Positions 24,087-33,808 of a stretch of 64,000 bases of DNA are shown in pieces. Each line of letters opens with the position of its first letter. Position 1 is the stretch's first letter. Below the pieces are notes generated by a model. That model was given only the letters and a program-made list of their open reading frames with translations, ran no database searches and was not told where the DNA came from. The DNA comes from CAVUNY01 sp963768585 (GTDB lineage: Bacteria; Chloroflexota; Anaerolineae; Anaerolineales; Anaerolineaceae): the NCBI GenBank assembly GCA_963768585.1, contig CAVYIF010000018.1, positions 62,001-126,000 on the forward strand. The letters run 5' to 3'. The position numbers and the translations under genes are program-made.

Positions 24087-25130
24087 ATGTCCACCAGCCC
24101 TCCCCTAAGCTCCGGTAAACGTACTGCCACTATCTTTGATGTGGCCAAGAAGGCAGGCGTCTCCTATGGTACCGTGTCCCGGGTGATCAATGATAACCCG
24201 CATGTAAAATCGGAAACGAGGCAGCGCATCCTCCAGGCGATGGAGGAGTTAGGATACGTCGTCAACAAACAGGCCAGGATTCTTGCCGGGGGGCGATCGC
24301 AAACCATTGGGGTGTTGGTGCCTGATTTAGGAACAGGCTATGTGGGCGAAATTATGCGCGGGATCGATGCTGAATTAAGTCTGAATGACCTGGATCTGGT
24401 ACTTTATACCACCCATCGCATCGCTAATAAAGAAGCCAATTACATCGCCAATCTTGCCAAAGGCGTGGTAGAGGGTCTCTTGCTGTTGCTGCCGCGCAAC
24501 CCGGTTGATAACATTGGATCTTTGATCCAGCGTAATTTTCCTTTCGTTTTGATCGACCATCACGGCACAGGCCGGGATTGCCCGGCAGTAGGTGCGACGA
24601 ACTGGCAGGGAGCTTATAACGCAACAGAATATTTGCTTAAACTTGGACACACCCGCATCGGGTTTGTTACCGGTTCAATGGATATGGGCTGTTCGGTCGA
24701 CCGCCTGGAAGGTTATCGTTCGGCGCTCCGTACCTATCATCTCCACGAGGATAAAGAACTGATTTTCGAAGGGAATTTTGATCAACCGGATGGATTTTCC
24801 GGGGCTAACGCTTTTCTGGATTTGGACAACCCACCCACTGCGATATTTGCTTCAAACGATGTCATGGCGATGGGAGTCATGGATGCGATTCGTAACCGTG
24901 GTTTGCACATTTCTGAAGATATATCGGTCGTCGGATTTGACGACATCCCTCAAGCATCCCTCACCCATCCCGCACTGACCACAGTCAACCAACCTTTGGA
25001 GAAAATGGGCCGGGTCGCCACCCAGATGCTGCTCGATTTATTGAATGAGCCTGAAAAGCAAGTCAAGCGCATTGAGTTGCCGACCGAACTTGTCGTCCGT
25101 GATTCATGCCGGTTGCTGTGCAGGGACTAA
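24087..25130 (+). CDS. LacI-family transcriptional regulator
   Basis: This 347-aa repressor-type protein has the helix-turn-helix at about 14-40 (ATIFDVAKKAGVSYGTVSRV), the hinge helix around NKQARILAGG, and a periplasmic-binding-protein-like sugar domain with NPPTAIFASNDVMAMG and VVGFDDIPQAS. It presumably binds the palindrome at 24002 and senses a sugar carried by the downstream importer. The start at 24087 lacks a clear Shine-Dalgarno but places the HTH correctly. The next five genes plus the GH3 gene lie on the same strand and likely form its regulon. Confidence 0.92.
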   Translation: MSTSPPLSSGKRTATIFDVAKKAGVSYGTVSRVINDNPHVKSETRQRILQAMEELGYVVNKQARILAGGRSQTIGVLVPDLGTGYVGEIMRGIDAELSLNDLDLVLYTTHRIANKEANYIANLAKGVVEGLLLLLPRNPVDNIGSLIQRNFPFVLIDHHGTGRDCPAVGATNWQGAYNATEYLLKLGHTRIGFVTGSMDMGCSVDRLEGYRSALRTYHLHEDKELIFEGNFDQPDGFSGANAFLDLDNPPTAIFASNDVMAMGVMDAIRNRGLHISEDISVVGFDDIPQASLTHPALTTVNQPLEKMGRVATQMLLDLLNEPEKQVKRIELPTELVVRDSCRLLCRD

Positions 25131-25256
25131 TCTTTTTCCATATTGGAATGCTGTGTAAAGGAGGAGAGCCTCTAAAAATTAATCAAAGGAAATGTCTCTA
25201 CCCTAGTCCACTTTGTGTTTAGATCAATGTTTTCTCAACCAATTCAGGAGGATGAA

Positions 25257-27299
25257 ATGTCAAAGCCAGTAAGTCGACGTGAGTTTTTACAGAAGGGCGG
25301 CATCGGAATTCTCGGCGTGCTGCTTGCATCGTGTGCCCCCGCTGCAACAGGTACGCCCCAGGTCATCGAAAAAGTAGTTACTCAAATAGTCCAGGTCCAG
25401 GGAACTCCGGTAGTCCAGACACAGGTTGTTAACCAGGTTGTGACCACCACCCCCGTACCCACCAAAGCGCCCGAAGCGGTTGCCGATGTATTGGGGACTT
25501 TTCCCCGCAGGGAGACTTTTATTGCCCGTATCCTCACCGGACGTGTCGGCACGCCCGACAACTTCAACCAATGGGTTGGTTGGAAATGGCAGGACCGCGG
25601 CATGCAGAACCTGGCGGATGAGCCACTCTGGTCGGTTGATTTCGCCACTGGCAAAATTATTCCCGGCGTTGCCGACGGAGACCCCAAGTACAGCGCTGAT
25701 TTCATGAGCGTTACGATCCCGCTGCGCCAGGGTGTCGCCTGGTCTGACGGTGAGCCCTTCACCTCAGCCGATGTGGTCTATACCATTGAATCCCTGATTA
25801 AGTACGAAGGCTTCAATGCCCACAGCTTCTTCGTGGATAACGTCGACAAAGTGACCGCTGTGGATGATTACACGGTCAAATTTGATCTGAAACAATCCAA
25901 CTCCCGCTTCCACACCACCTTCCTCGACCGCTGGGGCTGCACCCGCTTCTTCCCCAAGCACATCTTCGAGAAGGAAGCCGATCCGGTCCAGTTCACTTTC
26001 AATCCGTATGTGGGCTGTGGTCCTTACAAGCTGCACAGCTTTGATCCTCAAGGCAGTTGGACAGCCTGGGAAAAACGCGAAGATTGGGACAAGAGCCCAA
26101 CCGGCATCATGTATGGCGAGCCGGTGCCCAAGTACGTCATCTATCAGTACTTTGCCGATGAAGGCACTCAAATCCTGACGCAATTGACCCACCAATTGGA
26201 TGTGGCGGAACTCTCCGCCGATGGTCTCAAGGCGCTGTTGGCGCAGTCCAAAACCTCGCGCGCTTACCAGCCGACCTTTCCCTTTGTGGTCAACAACGAC
26301 CCCTGCATCACCGGCGTCCTCTTCAACACCGCTCGCGCTCCGTTCGACAATGTGGATGTTCGTTGGGCATTGGTGCTGGCAATCGATATCGTCGAGTACA
26401 CCAGCATCGCCGTCGATGGCTCGGGCACCTTGAGCCCGGTGCACGTCCCGCACCTTGGCCCATACCCCGCGGATTACATCAAGCCGATGCAAGACTGGTT
26501 GAAGGCCTTCACCATCGACGTTGGCAATGGCGAAACCTTTGCACCCTATGACCCCACTGCGCCGAAGCGTGTTGCAGACTTCGCCAAGAGCCGCGGCTAT
26601 GTCTTCCCGGATACACAGGAATTTCTTGAACAGGCTTTCGGGCTTGGCTGGTATAAGTATGCCCCCGATATCGCCGAGAAGCTGCTCATCAAGAACGGTT
26701 TCAAACGCGACGCGAACAATATGTGGCTGCTGCCCAATGGCACACCCTGGAAGATCTCCTTCATGTCTGGCACCGTACTTTCCAACCATGATTATCGCAA
26801 TTCCGCGGCTGCCGTGCAGCAGTGGAAGAAGTTCGGCATCGATGCCTCGAGTTATACAACGGAAAATGGAGATGGTTTAGGAGCCACTGGCGACTTCGAT
26901 GTGAGCGGCGCCTGGCCTGCGCAAGAGCCATGGGGCGCGGGACCCGATCTGTATCGTGTACTCGACAGATGGAACTCCGCCTACAAAAAGCCCGTTGGAG
27001 AGCGCACGCAGGGTATTTACTCGCGCTGGTCGAGTGATGAAATGGACTCGGTCATCAAGCAGCTGCGCGAGACGGATCCCTTTAATACCGATGCTACCAT
27101 CGCCGCAGGCATCGAGGGTCTCAAGGAAGCAGTCAAGAATATGCCCGGCATCCCCACCTACGGATATATCGGCTTTGTTGGCTGGGATCAATATTACTGG
27201 ACCAATTGGCCTGGCAGCGAGAACGCCTATAATGAGCCTTATACCCACTGGCCCAACTTCAAGTACACGACGCCATTCCTGAAAACCACTGGCGCATAA
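25257..27299 (+). CDS. ABC transporter substrate-binding lipoprotein (SBP family 5)
   Basis: This solute-binding protein of 680 aa is the dipeptide/oligopeptide type, a family that also binds oligosaccharides in thermophiles. The N terminus carries a Tat-like SRREFLQKGG motif and a lipobox ending LASC, followed by a repetitive Val/Thr/Gln/Pro linker (about 35-75) common in Chloroflexota. VVYTIESLIKYEG and SDGEPFTSADV are SBP_bac_5 signatures. I start at 25257 because AGGAGG (25246-25251) lies 5 bases before it. A GC-rich terminator-like hairpin follows the gene, likely letting the SBP be made in excess over the permeases. Confidence 0.9.
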   Translation: MSKPVSRREFLQKGGIGILGVLLASCAPAATGTPQVIEKVVTQIVQVQGTPVVQTQVVNQVVTTTPVPTKAPEAVADVLGTFPRRETFIARILTGRVGTPDNFNQWVGWKWQDRGMQNLADEPLWSVDFATGKIIPGVADGDPKYSADFMSVTIPLRQGVAWSDGEPFTSADVVYTIESLIKYEGFNAHSFFVDNVDKVTAVDDYTVKFDLKQSNSRFHTTFLDRWGCTRFFPKHIFEKEADPVQFTFNPYVGCGPYKLHSFDPQGSWTAWEKREDWDKSPTGIMYGEPVPKYVIYQYFADEGTQILTQLTHQLDVAELSADGLKALLAQSKTSRAYQPTFPFVVNNDPCITGVLFNTARAPFDNVDVRWALVLAIDIVEYTSIAVDGSGTLSPVHVPHLGPYPADYIKPMQDWLKAFTIDVGNGETFAPYDPTAPKRVADFAKSRGYVFPDTQEFLEQAFGLGWYKYAPDIAEKLLIKNGFKRDANNMWLLPNGTPWKISFMSGTVLSNHDYRNSAAAVQQWKKFGIDASSYTTENGDGLGATGDFDVSGAWPAQEPWGAGPDLYRVLDRWNSAYKKPVGERTQGIYSRWSSDEMDSVIKQLRETDPFNTDATIAAGIEGLKEAVKNMPGIPTYGYIGFVGWDQYYWTNWPGSENAYNEPYTHWPNFKYTTPFLKTTGA

Positions 27300-27333
27300 G
27301 GATAGTAGAGTCCGCTTCAACTATGTTGCAAAC

Positions 27334-27374
27334 CTCCCTGGGCGGGTTTCCCCGCCCAGGGGAGCTTCTTTTTT
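27334..27374 (+). terminator. Intra-operon attenuating terminator after the SBP gene
   Basis: CTCCCTGGGCGGG (27334-27346) pairs with CCCGCCCAGGGGAG, with one bulged G, and is followed by TTTTTT at 27369-27374. It is placed between the SBP and permease genes; partial read-through would set the usual high SBP to permease ratio. Confidence 0.75.
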
Positions 27375-27455
27375 CACTTTTCTGGTGGTTTCTCCATATA
27401 ACAAGAGGTATAGTAGCTTGTTGACTCAAACTGAAGAACGCATGAGGATAAAACC

Positions 27456-28463
27456 GTGGCATTCCTGAAACGATATCTCATCCCCCGTTTGTTTCAATAC
27501 TTTTTAGTCATTTGGCTGGGCATTACCGTTGTTTTCCTCATTCCCAGACTTACCCCGAATGACCCTGTCATGAGAATGGTAGGTGAGTTGCGAGGGCGCG
27601 GTTCAACATTGGAACCGGGCGCGATGGACGGCATCATCCGCGACCTCACAGAAATGTACGGACTGGGAGGCTCCTGGCTCGATCAGTACGGCGCATTCTG
27701 GGGAAGATTGATCCGTGGTGATTTCGGCGTTTCCTTCTTCCAATTTCCCACACGCGTTAACCAGCTTATGGCCACCGCCATGCCCTGGACATTGGGGCTT
27801 CTGCTGAGCACGACCGCCATTTCGTGGATACTCGGGAATATCATTGGCGGTTTAGCGGGCTACTATTCGCGGAAGGGTTGGTCGCGAATCCTGGATGCCG
27901 TCGCTATGGTGGTCCGCCCGCTGCCTTATTACATCTTCGCTTTCATATTGCTCCTGCTCTTTGCTTATGTCGTGCGCTGGTTTCCAATTACTGGCGGGGC
28001 ATCAATGGGCGCTGTACCCATCTTCACCTGGGCTTATATCAAGGATGTCCTCTGGCATTCGATCTTGCCTGCCCTCTCGTTAAGCATCCTGGGAGGGGCA
28101 GTTACCTTCCAAACGATGAAGCTGCTTGTACAGAACGTCAATGCGGAAAATTTCGTCCAGTATGCCAAGCTGGGTGGCGTTACAGAAGACCGCATCGTGA
28201 ACAAGTACGTCATTCGCAACGCTATTTTGCCGCAAATCACCGGCCTGGCGCTTTCTCTGGGGCAAATTTTCAGCGGGGCACTGATTACAGAGATCGTTTT
28301 TAGTTACCCTGGCCTGGGAATGTTGCTTTATCGGGCCATCATCAATGGTGATTACAACCTGATCATGGGGATCACCCTCTTTTCCATCGTTGGGATCACA
28401 ACGGCGATCCTGATCGTAGACTTGACGTATCCATTGTTTGACCCGCGGGTGAGATACACTTAG
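27456..28463 (+). CDS. ABC transporter permease, DppB/OppB type
   Basis: This 335-aa permease has six predicted helices and the BPD_transp_1 fold. It begins LKRYLIPRLFQYFLVIWLGITVVFLIPRL, the N-terminal OppB signature, and carries the EAA-type loop in YAKLGGVTEDRIVNKYVIRNAILPQIT, which contacts the ATPase. It forms the inner-membrane channel with the next gene. It lies 156 bases after the SBP gene beyond the terminator-like hairpin, and 12 bases before the second permease. Confidence 0.9.
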   Translation: MAFLKRYLIPRLFQYFLVIWLGITVVFLIPRLTPNDPVMRMVGELRGRGSTLEPGAMDGIIRDLTEMYGLGGSWLDQYGAFWGRLIRGDFGVSFFQFPTRVNQLMATAMPWTLGLLLSTTAISWILGNIIGGLAGYYSRKGWSRILDAVAMVVRPLPYYIFAFILLLLFAYVVRWFPITGGASMGAVPIFTWAYIKDVLWHSILPALSLSILGGAVTFQTMKLLVQNVNAENFVQYAKLGGVTEDRIVNKYVIRNAILPQITGLALSLGQIFSGALITEIVFSYPGLGMLLYRAIINGDYNLIMGITLFSIVGITTAILIVDLTYPLFDPRVRYT

Positions 28464-28475
28464 GAGATCAGTCTC

Positions 28476-29327
28476 GTGAATGTCTTCAAAGATCTATTTA
28501 GAGATTATCGTTTTGGCGTCAGCTTCATCGTGCTTGTGATCATCCTGATCCTGGCCTTCCTGTCCTTCTTTTCGCCCTTTGACCCTACCTTATGGAATGT
28601 TGTCCCGAAAGATCTGAAGCCATCGGCGGAATACCTGCTCGGCACCGATGCCAACGGGCAGGATGTCTTCTGGCAGGCTACTTTCGCGGTGCGCAATTCC
28701 TTGATCATCTCACTCATCGCCGGATTGGTTTCAAGAGTGATCGCCATCCTGGTTGGCATGGTCGCAGGCTATAAGGGCGGCACCACCGACCGGGTTCTGA
28801 TGTTTTTGGGCGACGCCCTGCTGGTCATCCCGCTTTTCCTGATCATGGTCATGTTAGCCATGCTGGTGCGGCAATTTATGAATCTGGTGATTTTAGGATT
28901 GCTGCTATCGTTCTTCGGCTGGGCCTGGGACGCGCGCGTGATTCGCTCGTTGATCTTGAGCTTGCGTGAGCGAGAGTTCACCCAGACGGCCATCCTCTCT
29001 GGTACAGGGACGGTCAAACTGGTATTGCACGAATACATGCCCTTTGCCATGCCGTTGATCTTCTCGACATTGATCAATAACATCGCCTGGGCCATCGGTT
29101 TGGAGATTACCCTTGCCATCCTGGGTTTGGTTAATCTTAACATCCCCACCCTGGGCACAATGTTGAATTGGGCGCTCTTCTACCAGTCCATTCTATTAGG
29201 ACGCTGGTGGTGGATCTTGACACCAGTCGTCTTAGCGCTTTTATTGTTTATCGCTCTCTACTGGCTCTCAGTCAGTATCAGCGAATACCTTGACCCGCGC
29301 ACCCGGATAACCCGGGTAGGAACGTAA
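28476..29327 (+). CDS. ABC transporter permease, DppC/OppC type
   Basis: This 283-aa partner permease begins at GTG after AGGAGAT. The N-terminal FDPTLWNVVPKDLKPSAEYLLGTDANGQDVF block is the OppC-type signature (GTD..G.D), and the coupling loop is AWDARVIRSLILSLREREFTQTAILSGTG. It has six helices. With DppB-type permease and the two ATPases downstream it completes the importer. It ends 10 bases before the next start. Confidence 0.9.
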   Translation: MNVFKDLFRDYRFGVSFIVLVIILILAFLSFFSPFDPTLWNVVPKDLKPSAEYLLGTDANGQDVFWQATFAVRNSLIISLIAGLVSRVIAILVGMVAGYKGGTTDRVLMFLGDALLVIPLFLIMVMLAMLVRQFMNLVILGLLLSFFGWAWDARVIRSLILSLREREFTQTAILSGTGTVKLVLHEYMPFAMPLIFSTLINNIAWAIGLEITLAILGLVNLNIPTLGTMLNWALFYQSILLGRWWWILTPVVLALLLFIALYWLSVSISEYLDPRTRITRVGT

Positions 29328-29337
29328 TGAGGCCGTG

Positions 29338-30345
29338 ATGAATCGAACAATTCTGCGAACAGAAAACCTTAAAGCCTTCTACGTGCTAGAAATGCGCGGC
29401 GGTCAAAAAGTAGTGAAAGCCGTCAATGATGTCAACCTGGATATTAGAGAAAACGAGGTCTATGGCATCGCCGGCGAGAGCGGTTGTGGAAAAACAACCC
29501 TCTTGAAAACACTGTATACCGCCATCGACCCACCACTGCGCCTGATCAGTGGGAAAATATATTACTGCCCCAGCGGGGTTGAGATTGACGTGACCACCCT
29601 CAGCGATGAAGAAAAAAGGAAACTGCGCTGGGAAGTCATTTCGTACGTGCCGCAGGGTTCGATGAGCGTGCTCAACCCCATCCAAAAGCTCAAAGATACC
29701 TACCAGGATTTCATTTTCAGCCATGTTAGCGGCAAAACCCGGGATGAAGCCTTCGAACTCGCCAGAAGTCACATCCAGGAATTGGGGCTGCCGCGAAACA
29801 TTCTGGACTCTTACCCACACCAACTTTCCGGTGGCATGCGCCAGCGCGTGACGATTGCCCTGGCTGCTCTGCTCAAGCCGAAAATTATTATTGGAGATGA
29901 ACCCACTACCGCCCTGGATGTGGTCGTGCAAAGAGGTGTGGTGCAGCTGCTGAAAGATATCCAGGGAAGACTGAAAAACACGATCATCATGGTCACGCAT
30001 GATATGGGTGTGCATGCCAATATTGCCAACCGGATGTGCATTATGTACGCTGGAAAGATCGTGGAGGAATCGACTACACAGGACATTTTCGCTCACCCGC
30101 AGCATCCCTACACTCAATTCTTAATCAACTCGCTGCCCAAGTTCGGCGATAAGACCACCCGAGGAAGTGTGCCTGGGAGCCCTCCTTCGCTTGCTGATTT
30201 ACCCGACGGATGCCCGTTCCATCCCAGGTGCCCACAAGTGATGGGGATATGTAAAGAGAAAATGCCGGACTTTACACAACTGGATATCAACCACAGGGTT
30301 GCATGCTGGTTGGTTGGAGAGGGAGACCATGGAAAACCTGCTTGA
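29338..30345 (+). CDS. ABC transporter ATPase, DppD/OppD type
   Basis: This 335-aa nucleotide-binding protein has Walker A GESGCGKTT near residue 50, signature LSGGMRQR, Walker B IIIGDEPTTALD and the H-loop MVTHDMG. The C-terminal oligopeptide-type extension includes CPFHPRCPQVMGIC, a possible Fe-S-binding cysteine cluster seen in OppD/DppD. I start at the ATG at 29338 rather than GTG 29335, since ATGAGG is 5 bases from the former. It energises uptake together with the next ATPase, whose start lies inside its 3-prime end. Confidence 0.9.
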   Translation: MNRTILRTENLKAFYVLEMRGGQKVVKAVNDVNLDIRENEVYGIAGESGCGKTTLLKTLYTAIDPPLRLISGKIYYCPSGVEIDVTTLSDEEKRKLRWEVISYVPQGSMSVLNPIQKLKDTYQDFIFSHVSGKTRDEAFELARSHIQELGLPRNILDSYPHQLSGGMRQRVTIALAALLKPKIIIGDEPTTALDVVVQRGVVQLLKDIQGRLKNTIIMVTHDMGVHANIANRMCIMYAGKIVEESTTQDIFAHPQHPYTQFLINSLPKFGDKTTRGSVPGSPPSLADLPDGCPFHPRCPQVMGICKEKMPDFTQLDINHRVACWLVGEGDHGKPA

Positions 30346-31294
30346 GATCGATAGCCTGACAAAAGTATTCTCCCAGGGGAGCTTGATCTCTAGAACGAGG
30401 ATTACAGCCACAGATCATGTAACTTTTTATATTAAGCCGGCAGAAATCTTTACCCTGGCGGGGGAAAGCGGCTGTGGCAAAACCACCGCCGCCCGCATGA
30501 TTCTGGGCTTCGAGGAACCGACATCCGGCAGAATCCTGCACAGCGGAAAAGAAGCCAGGAAAAATGAAAAGGTATGGTTCTCAGAAGGAGTCCAGGCCAT
30601 TTTCCAGGACCCGTTTGGCACGTTTAATCCATTACGAACTGTCGACAGTTATTTCTTTGAGACAGTCAGCAACTACAAGCTGGCCAAAAATAAAGCAGAC
30701 GCGATCACTGTGATCGACAATAAATTAAAAGCTGTCGGGCTCTCCTATGAGGAATTCGCCGGCAAGTATCCGAACGAGTATTCTGGTGGGCAGCTGCAGC
30801 GCATGTCCATCGCCCGGGCGCTGCTCACCAATCCCAAGCTGTTGATTGCGGATGAACCCGTATCTATGGTGGACGCCTCTTTGAGAATGTCCATTGTAAA
30901 TTTATTCAAAACCCTCAGGGATGAGTTTGGGGTGAGTGTGTTATATATCACCCACGACCTGGCAACAGCTTATTATGTCAGCGACCGCATTGCCATCATG
31001 TTCCGTGGAAATATCATCGAGATGGGCACCGTCGAGCAAGTCTTGATGCACCCCAAACACCCCTACACGAAACTGCTGCGCGATTCCATCCCGCAGGCGG
31101 ATCCCAACCAACCCTGGTCAGATACAGTCACGCTGTCAGAATTGGAACAGGATGAATACCTGAGAACGGGCTGCAAATTCGCGGGAAGATGCCCGGAAGT
31201 CATGGATATTTGCAAAGGTGTCATCCCTCAGGAAGTGGTTATCGACGACGTGCTGGTCAAATGTCACAAGTACACCGAAAATGGGAGTGAATAA
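30329..31294 (+). CDS. ABC transporter ATPase, DppF/OppF type
   Basis: This 321-aa second ATPase has GESGCGKTT (Walker A), YSGGQLQR (signature), LLIADEPVSMVD (Walker B) and YITHDLA. The C-terminal CKFAGRCPEVMDIC is the matching cysteine cluster. The start ATG at 30329 follows GAGAGGGAGACC and overlaps the preceding gene by 17 bases, indicating translational coupling. The importer is complete with this gene; the GH3 beta-glycosidase follows 149 bases later. Confidence 0.9.
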   Translation: MENLLEIDSLTKVFSQGSLISRTRITATDHVTFYIKPAEIFTLAGESGCGKTTAARMILGFEEPTSGRILHSGKEARKNEKVWFSEGVQAIFQDPFGTFNPLRTVDSYFFETVSNYKLAKNKADAITVIDNKLKAVGLSYEEFAGKYPNEYSGGQLQRMSIARALLTNPKLLIADEPVSMVDASLRMSIVNLFKTLRDEFGVSVLYITHDLATAYYVSDRIAIMFRGNIIEMGTVEQVLMHPKHPYTKLLRDSIPQADPNQPWSDTVTLSELEQDEYLRTGCKFAGRCPEVMDICKGVIPQEVVIDDVLVKCHKYTENGSE

Positions 31295-31443
31295 GACCAC
31301 CCTCGAAATGTAATCAAAATAAAAACTGAATCTTCTGAAAATGGTCGAACATCAGACGCGGATTTCGTACCTTTCTTAAATGCCATCCCCGCTCGATGTA
31401 AGCAAATAATTGAAATTTAGTGCCAATGTTGGGAGAGGGAAAA

Positions 31444-32862
31444 ATGGCCAAATCTAAACAACCACAGCTCGACACCCTGTTAAAACAAATGACCCTGGAT
31501 GAAAAGCTGGCCCAATTGGGTTCTTGTTGGGGGTTTGATCTGCAAGATGGGCAGAACTTTTCGCCAGAAAAGGCCGGTCGCCTGATTTCTAATGGAATCG
31601 GGGAAATATCGCGAACCGCGGGCGGATCCTCCCTCACGCCATTGGAGGCGGCAGCATTTAATAATGCGGTGCAGAAATATTTGCACAACCACACCCGACT
31701 GGGGGTTCCAGCGATCGTTCACGAAGAATGCTGCGCGGGATACCTGGGATTAGGCGGTACTGCTTTCCCGCAGATGTTGGGGCTGGCCTGCACATTTGAA
31801 CCATCCCTGGCAAACCGGATGACGCAAGAGATCCGCAAACAGCTGCGCGCTGTCGGCGCGCACCACGGGTTGGCGCCCGTACTGGATGTCGGTCGCGATC
31901 CTCGTTGGGGAAGAATAGAAGAGACTTTCGGTGAAGACCCGCTCCTGGTCAGCCAGTTTGGTGCGGCGTACATCTCCGGTTTGCAAGCCGACAGCCTGGC
32001 TTCAGGGGGTGTGATGGCTACCGGCAAACATTTCGTTGGGCACAGTTTTTCTCAAGGCGGGCAAAACTGTGCTCCGGTGCGCATGGGGCTCGATGATCTG
32101 TGGAATGTATATCTCCCCCCTTTCCAGGCAGCGATCAACCAGGCCAATGTGGACACCATCATGAACGCTTATCCGGAATTGGATGGCGATGTAGTTGCCG
32201 CTTCACGGGGCATCCTCACCGATCTGCTGCGCACCAGGCTGGGGTTTGATGGACTGGTAATCTCAGATTATGAAGCCATTGCCATGATTCACACCTATCA
32301 ACGCATGGCAGAGAATAAACGCGAAGCGGCGGTGCTCGCCCTTAAAGCCGGGATCGACATCGAACTGCCAACCCGAGATTGCTACACCACGCCCCTTCTT
32401 CAGGCACTCGAAATGGGTGAGATCAACCTGGAGGTTGTAGAAACGGCTGTGCTGCGCATCCTGCAGAAGAAGCTGGAATTGGGCCTTTTTGAAAACCCGT
32501 ATGTAGATGAAGGCCGGGTGGTTGAATTCTTTGAAACCCAGGAGCAGCGCAGCCTGGCTTTGGAAATTGCGCGCAAGAGCATGGTTCTGCTGAAGAACGA
32601 TGGAATTCTTCCGCTCCGCAATCACCCGCATAAAATCGCGGTGATTGGCCCCAACGCCGATCAGGAAAACTCCTTGCTTGGTGATTACAGTTATGCCGCC
32701 ATGCTGGATTTGCTCACCAGCCAAAACCAGGCTGGAGGACCGCCATCCGAAAACTTTAACCAGGCCCACATTGCCGCGCATTCGATCGTGATCCCTACCG
32801 TCTTCGCCATGTTGAAAAGCACTGCTCCCGACGTCAGAGTTTACCTATGCGAAAGGATCTGA
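31444..32862 (+). CDS. GH3 beta-glycosidase, N-terminal part (frameshifted)
   Basis: This frame encodes the (beta/alpha)8 domain and the start of the second domain of a GH3 enzyme (beta-glucosidase or beta-xylosidase). KHFVGH at about 195-200 binds substrate, and the catalytic nucleophile is Asp275 in LVISDYEA. The start at 31444 follows GGAGAGGGA. Near 32840-32842 one extra T shifts the frame to an early stop at 32862. Reading on from 32843 in the other phase gives TYAKGSDHLAQDLSGF and an intact remainder. No signal peptide is visible, so the enzyme is cytoplasmic and fits hydrolysis of imported oligosaccharides. A single-base assembly error is as likely as a real mutation. Confidence 0.85.
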   Translation: MAKSKQPQLDTLLKQMTLDEKLAQLGSCWGFDLQDGQNFSPEKAGRLISNGIGEISRTAGGSSLTPLEAAAFNNAVQKYLHNHTRLGVPAIVHEECCAGYLGLGGTAFPQMLGLACTFEPSLANRMTQEIRKQLRAVGAHHGLAPVLDVGRDPRWGRIEETFGEDPLLVSQFGAAYISGLQADSLASGGVMATGKHFVGHSFSQGGQNCAPVRMGLDDLWNVYLPPFQAAINQANVDTIMNAYPELDGDVVAASRGILTDLLRTRLGFDGLVISDYEAIAMIHTYQRMAENKREAAVLALKAGIDIELPTRDCYTTPLLQALEMGEINLEVVETAVLRILQKKLELGLFENPYVDEGRVVEFFETQEQRSLALEIARKSMVLLKNDGILPLRNHPHKIAVIGPNADQENSLLGDYSYAAMLDLLTSQNQAGGPPSENFNQAHIAAHSIVIPTVFAMLKSTAPDVRVYLCERI

Positions 32863-33769
32863 TCATCTTGCTCAAGATCTATCCGGGTTCGAAGAGGCCA
32901 AACGGACTGCCCAACAAGCCGATGCCGTAATCCTCGTTCTCGGGGACCGTTCCGGGCTGATCCCCCAATGTACCATGGGCGAAACCCGAGACAGCGCCGA
33001 TTTAGCCCTACCTGTCATTCAGCAGCAGCTAATAGAAACCGTGAACGCCGCCGGTAAACCGGTCATCGCTGTCCTGGTTACCGGCAGGCCATATGCCATC
33101 CCGCTGCTCGCCGAAAGTGCCAATGCCATTCTGGAAGCCTGGTTACCCGGCGAGGAAGGCGCGGCAGCCATTGCGGAAACAATCTTTGGGATTACCAATC
33201 CGGGAGGAAAACTGGCGGTCACATTCCCCCGCCACGTTGGCCAAACCCCCATTTTCTACAATCAAAAACCCAGCGGTGGTAAATCCAACTGGTACACGGA
33301 TTATGTCAACGTAAAGTCCAGCCCTTTGTACCCATTTGGCCATGGGCTAAGCTACACTACATTTGAATATTCCCAGCTTACACTCAGCCAAACACAAACA
33401 TCTGCCGGGGAAACGGTTGATATTCAGGTTCAAATTACCAATACCGGTCAATTAGCCGGTGAGGAAGTGGTTCAACTCTACGTACAGGATGAGTACGCCA
33501 GTACGCCCCGACCGGTTAAAGAGCTAAAAGGCTACATCCGCCTGGCATTGAAACCCGGCGAACAGAAAACCGTCACCTTCCACCTGCCGGTCAACTTGCT
33601 CGCCTTTCGCGATAAAAATTTACAGCTTATCGTCGAAAGCGGTTCCTTTAAAATCATGCTCGGATCTTCATCAGAAGATATCCGCTGTGCAGGCAAACTG
33701 TTTGTAACTGGCGGTAAGAAAACGCTCGTGGAACAGCAGGTGTTTCACTGTCCGCTTACTGTGAGTTGA
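32843..33769 (+). CDS. GH3 beta-glycosidase, C-terminal part (frameshifted)
   Basis: This is the continuation of the gene above. It covers the rest of the alpha/beta sandwich domain (EEAKRTAQQADAVILVLGDRSG, then GNPGGKLAVTFPR-like TNPGGKLAVTFPR) and the C-terminal fibronectin type III-like domain at roughly the last 110 residues (FGHGLSYTTFEYS, AGEEVVQLYVQD, LKGYIRLALKPGE). An independent start is possible only at the ATG at 32975, which would lose conserved residues; the phase is open back to 32843, just after the suspected extra T. With both parts joined, the enzyme would be about 780 residues, normal for GH3. Confidence 0.82.
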   Translation, partial: TYAKGSDHLAQDLSGFEEAKRTAQQADAVILVLGDRSGLIPQCTMGETRDSADLALPVIQQQLIETVNAAGKPVIAVLVTGRPYAIPLLAESANAILEAWLPGEEGAAAIAETIFGITNPGGKLAVTFPRHVGQTPIFYNQKPSGGKSNWYTDYVNVKSSPLYPFGHGLSYTTFEYSQLTLSQTQTSAGETVDIQVQITNTGQLAGEEVVQLYVQDEYASTPRPVKELKGYIRLALKPGEQKTVTFHLPVNLLAFRDKNLQLIVESGSFKIMLGSSSEDIRCAGKLFVTGGKKTLVEQQVFHCPLTVS

Positions 33770-33808
33770 CCAGTTAAAAAATAAATGTAGCCTGTGAATG
33801 AGACGGTC

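Noticed and set aside
25764..26789. 341-codon minus-strand ORF inside the SBP gene
   Set aside because: Shadow of the strongly biased codon use of the SBP gene; no start signal and no known domain.
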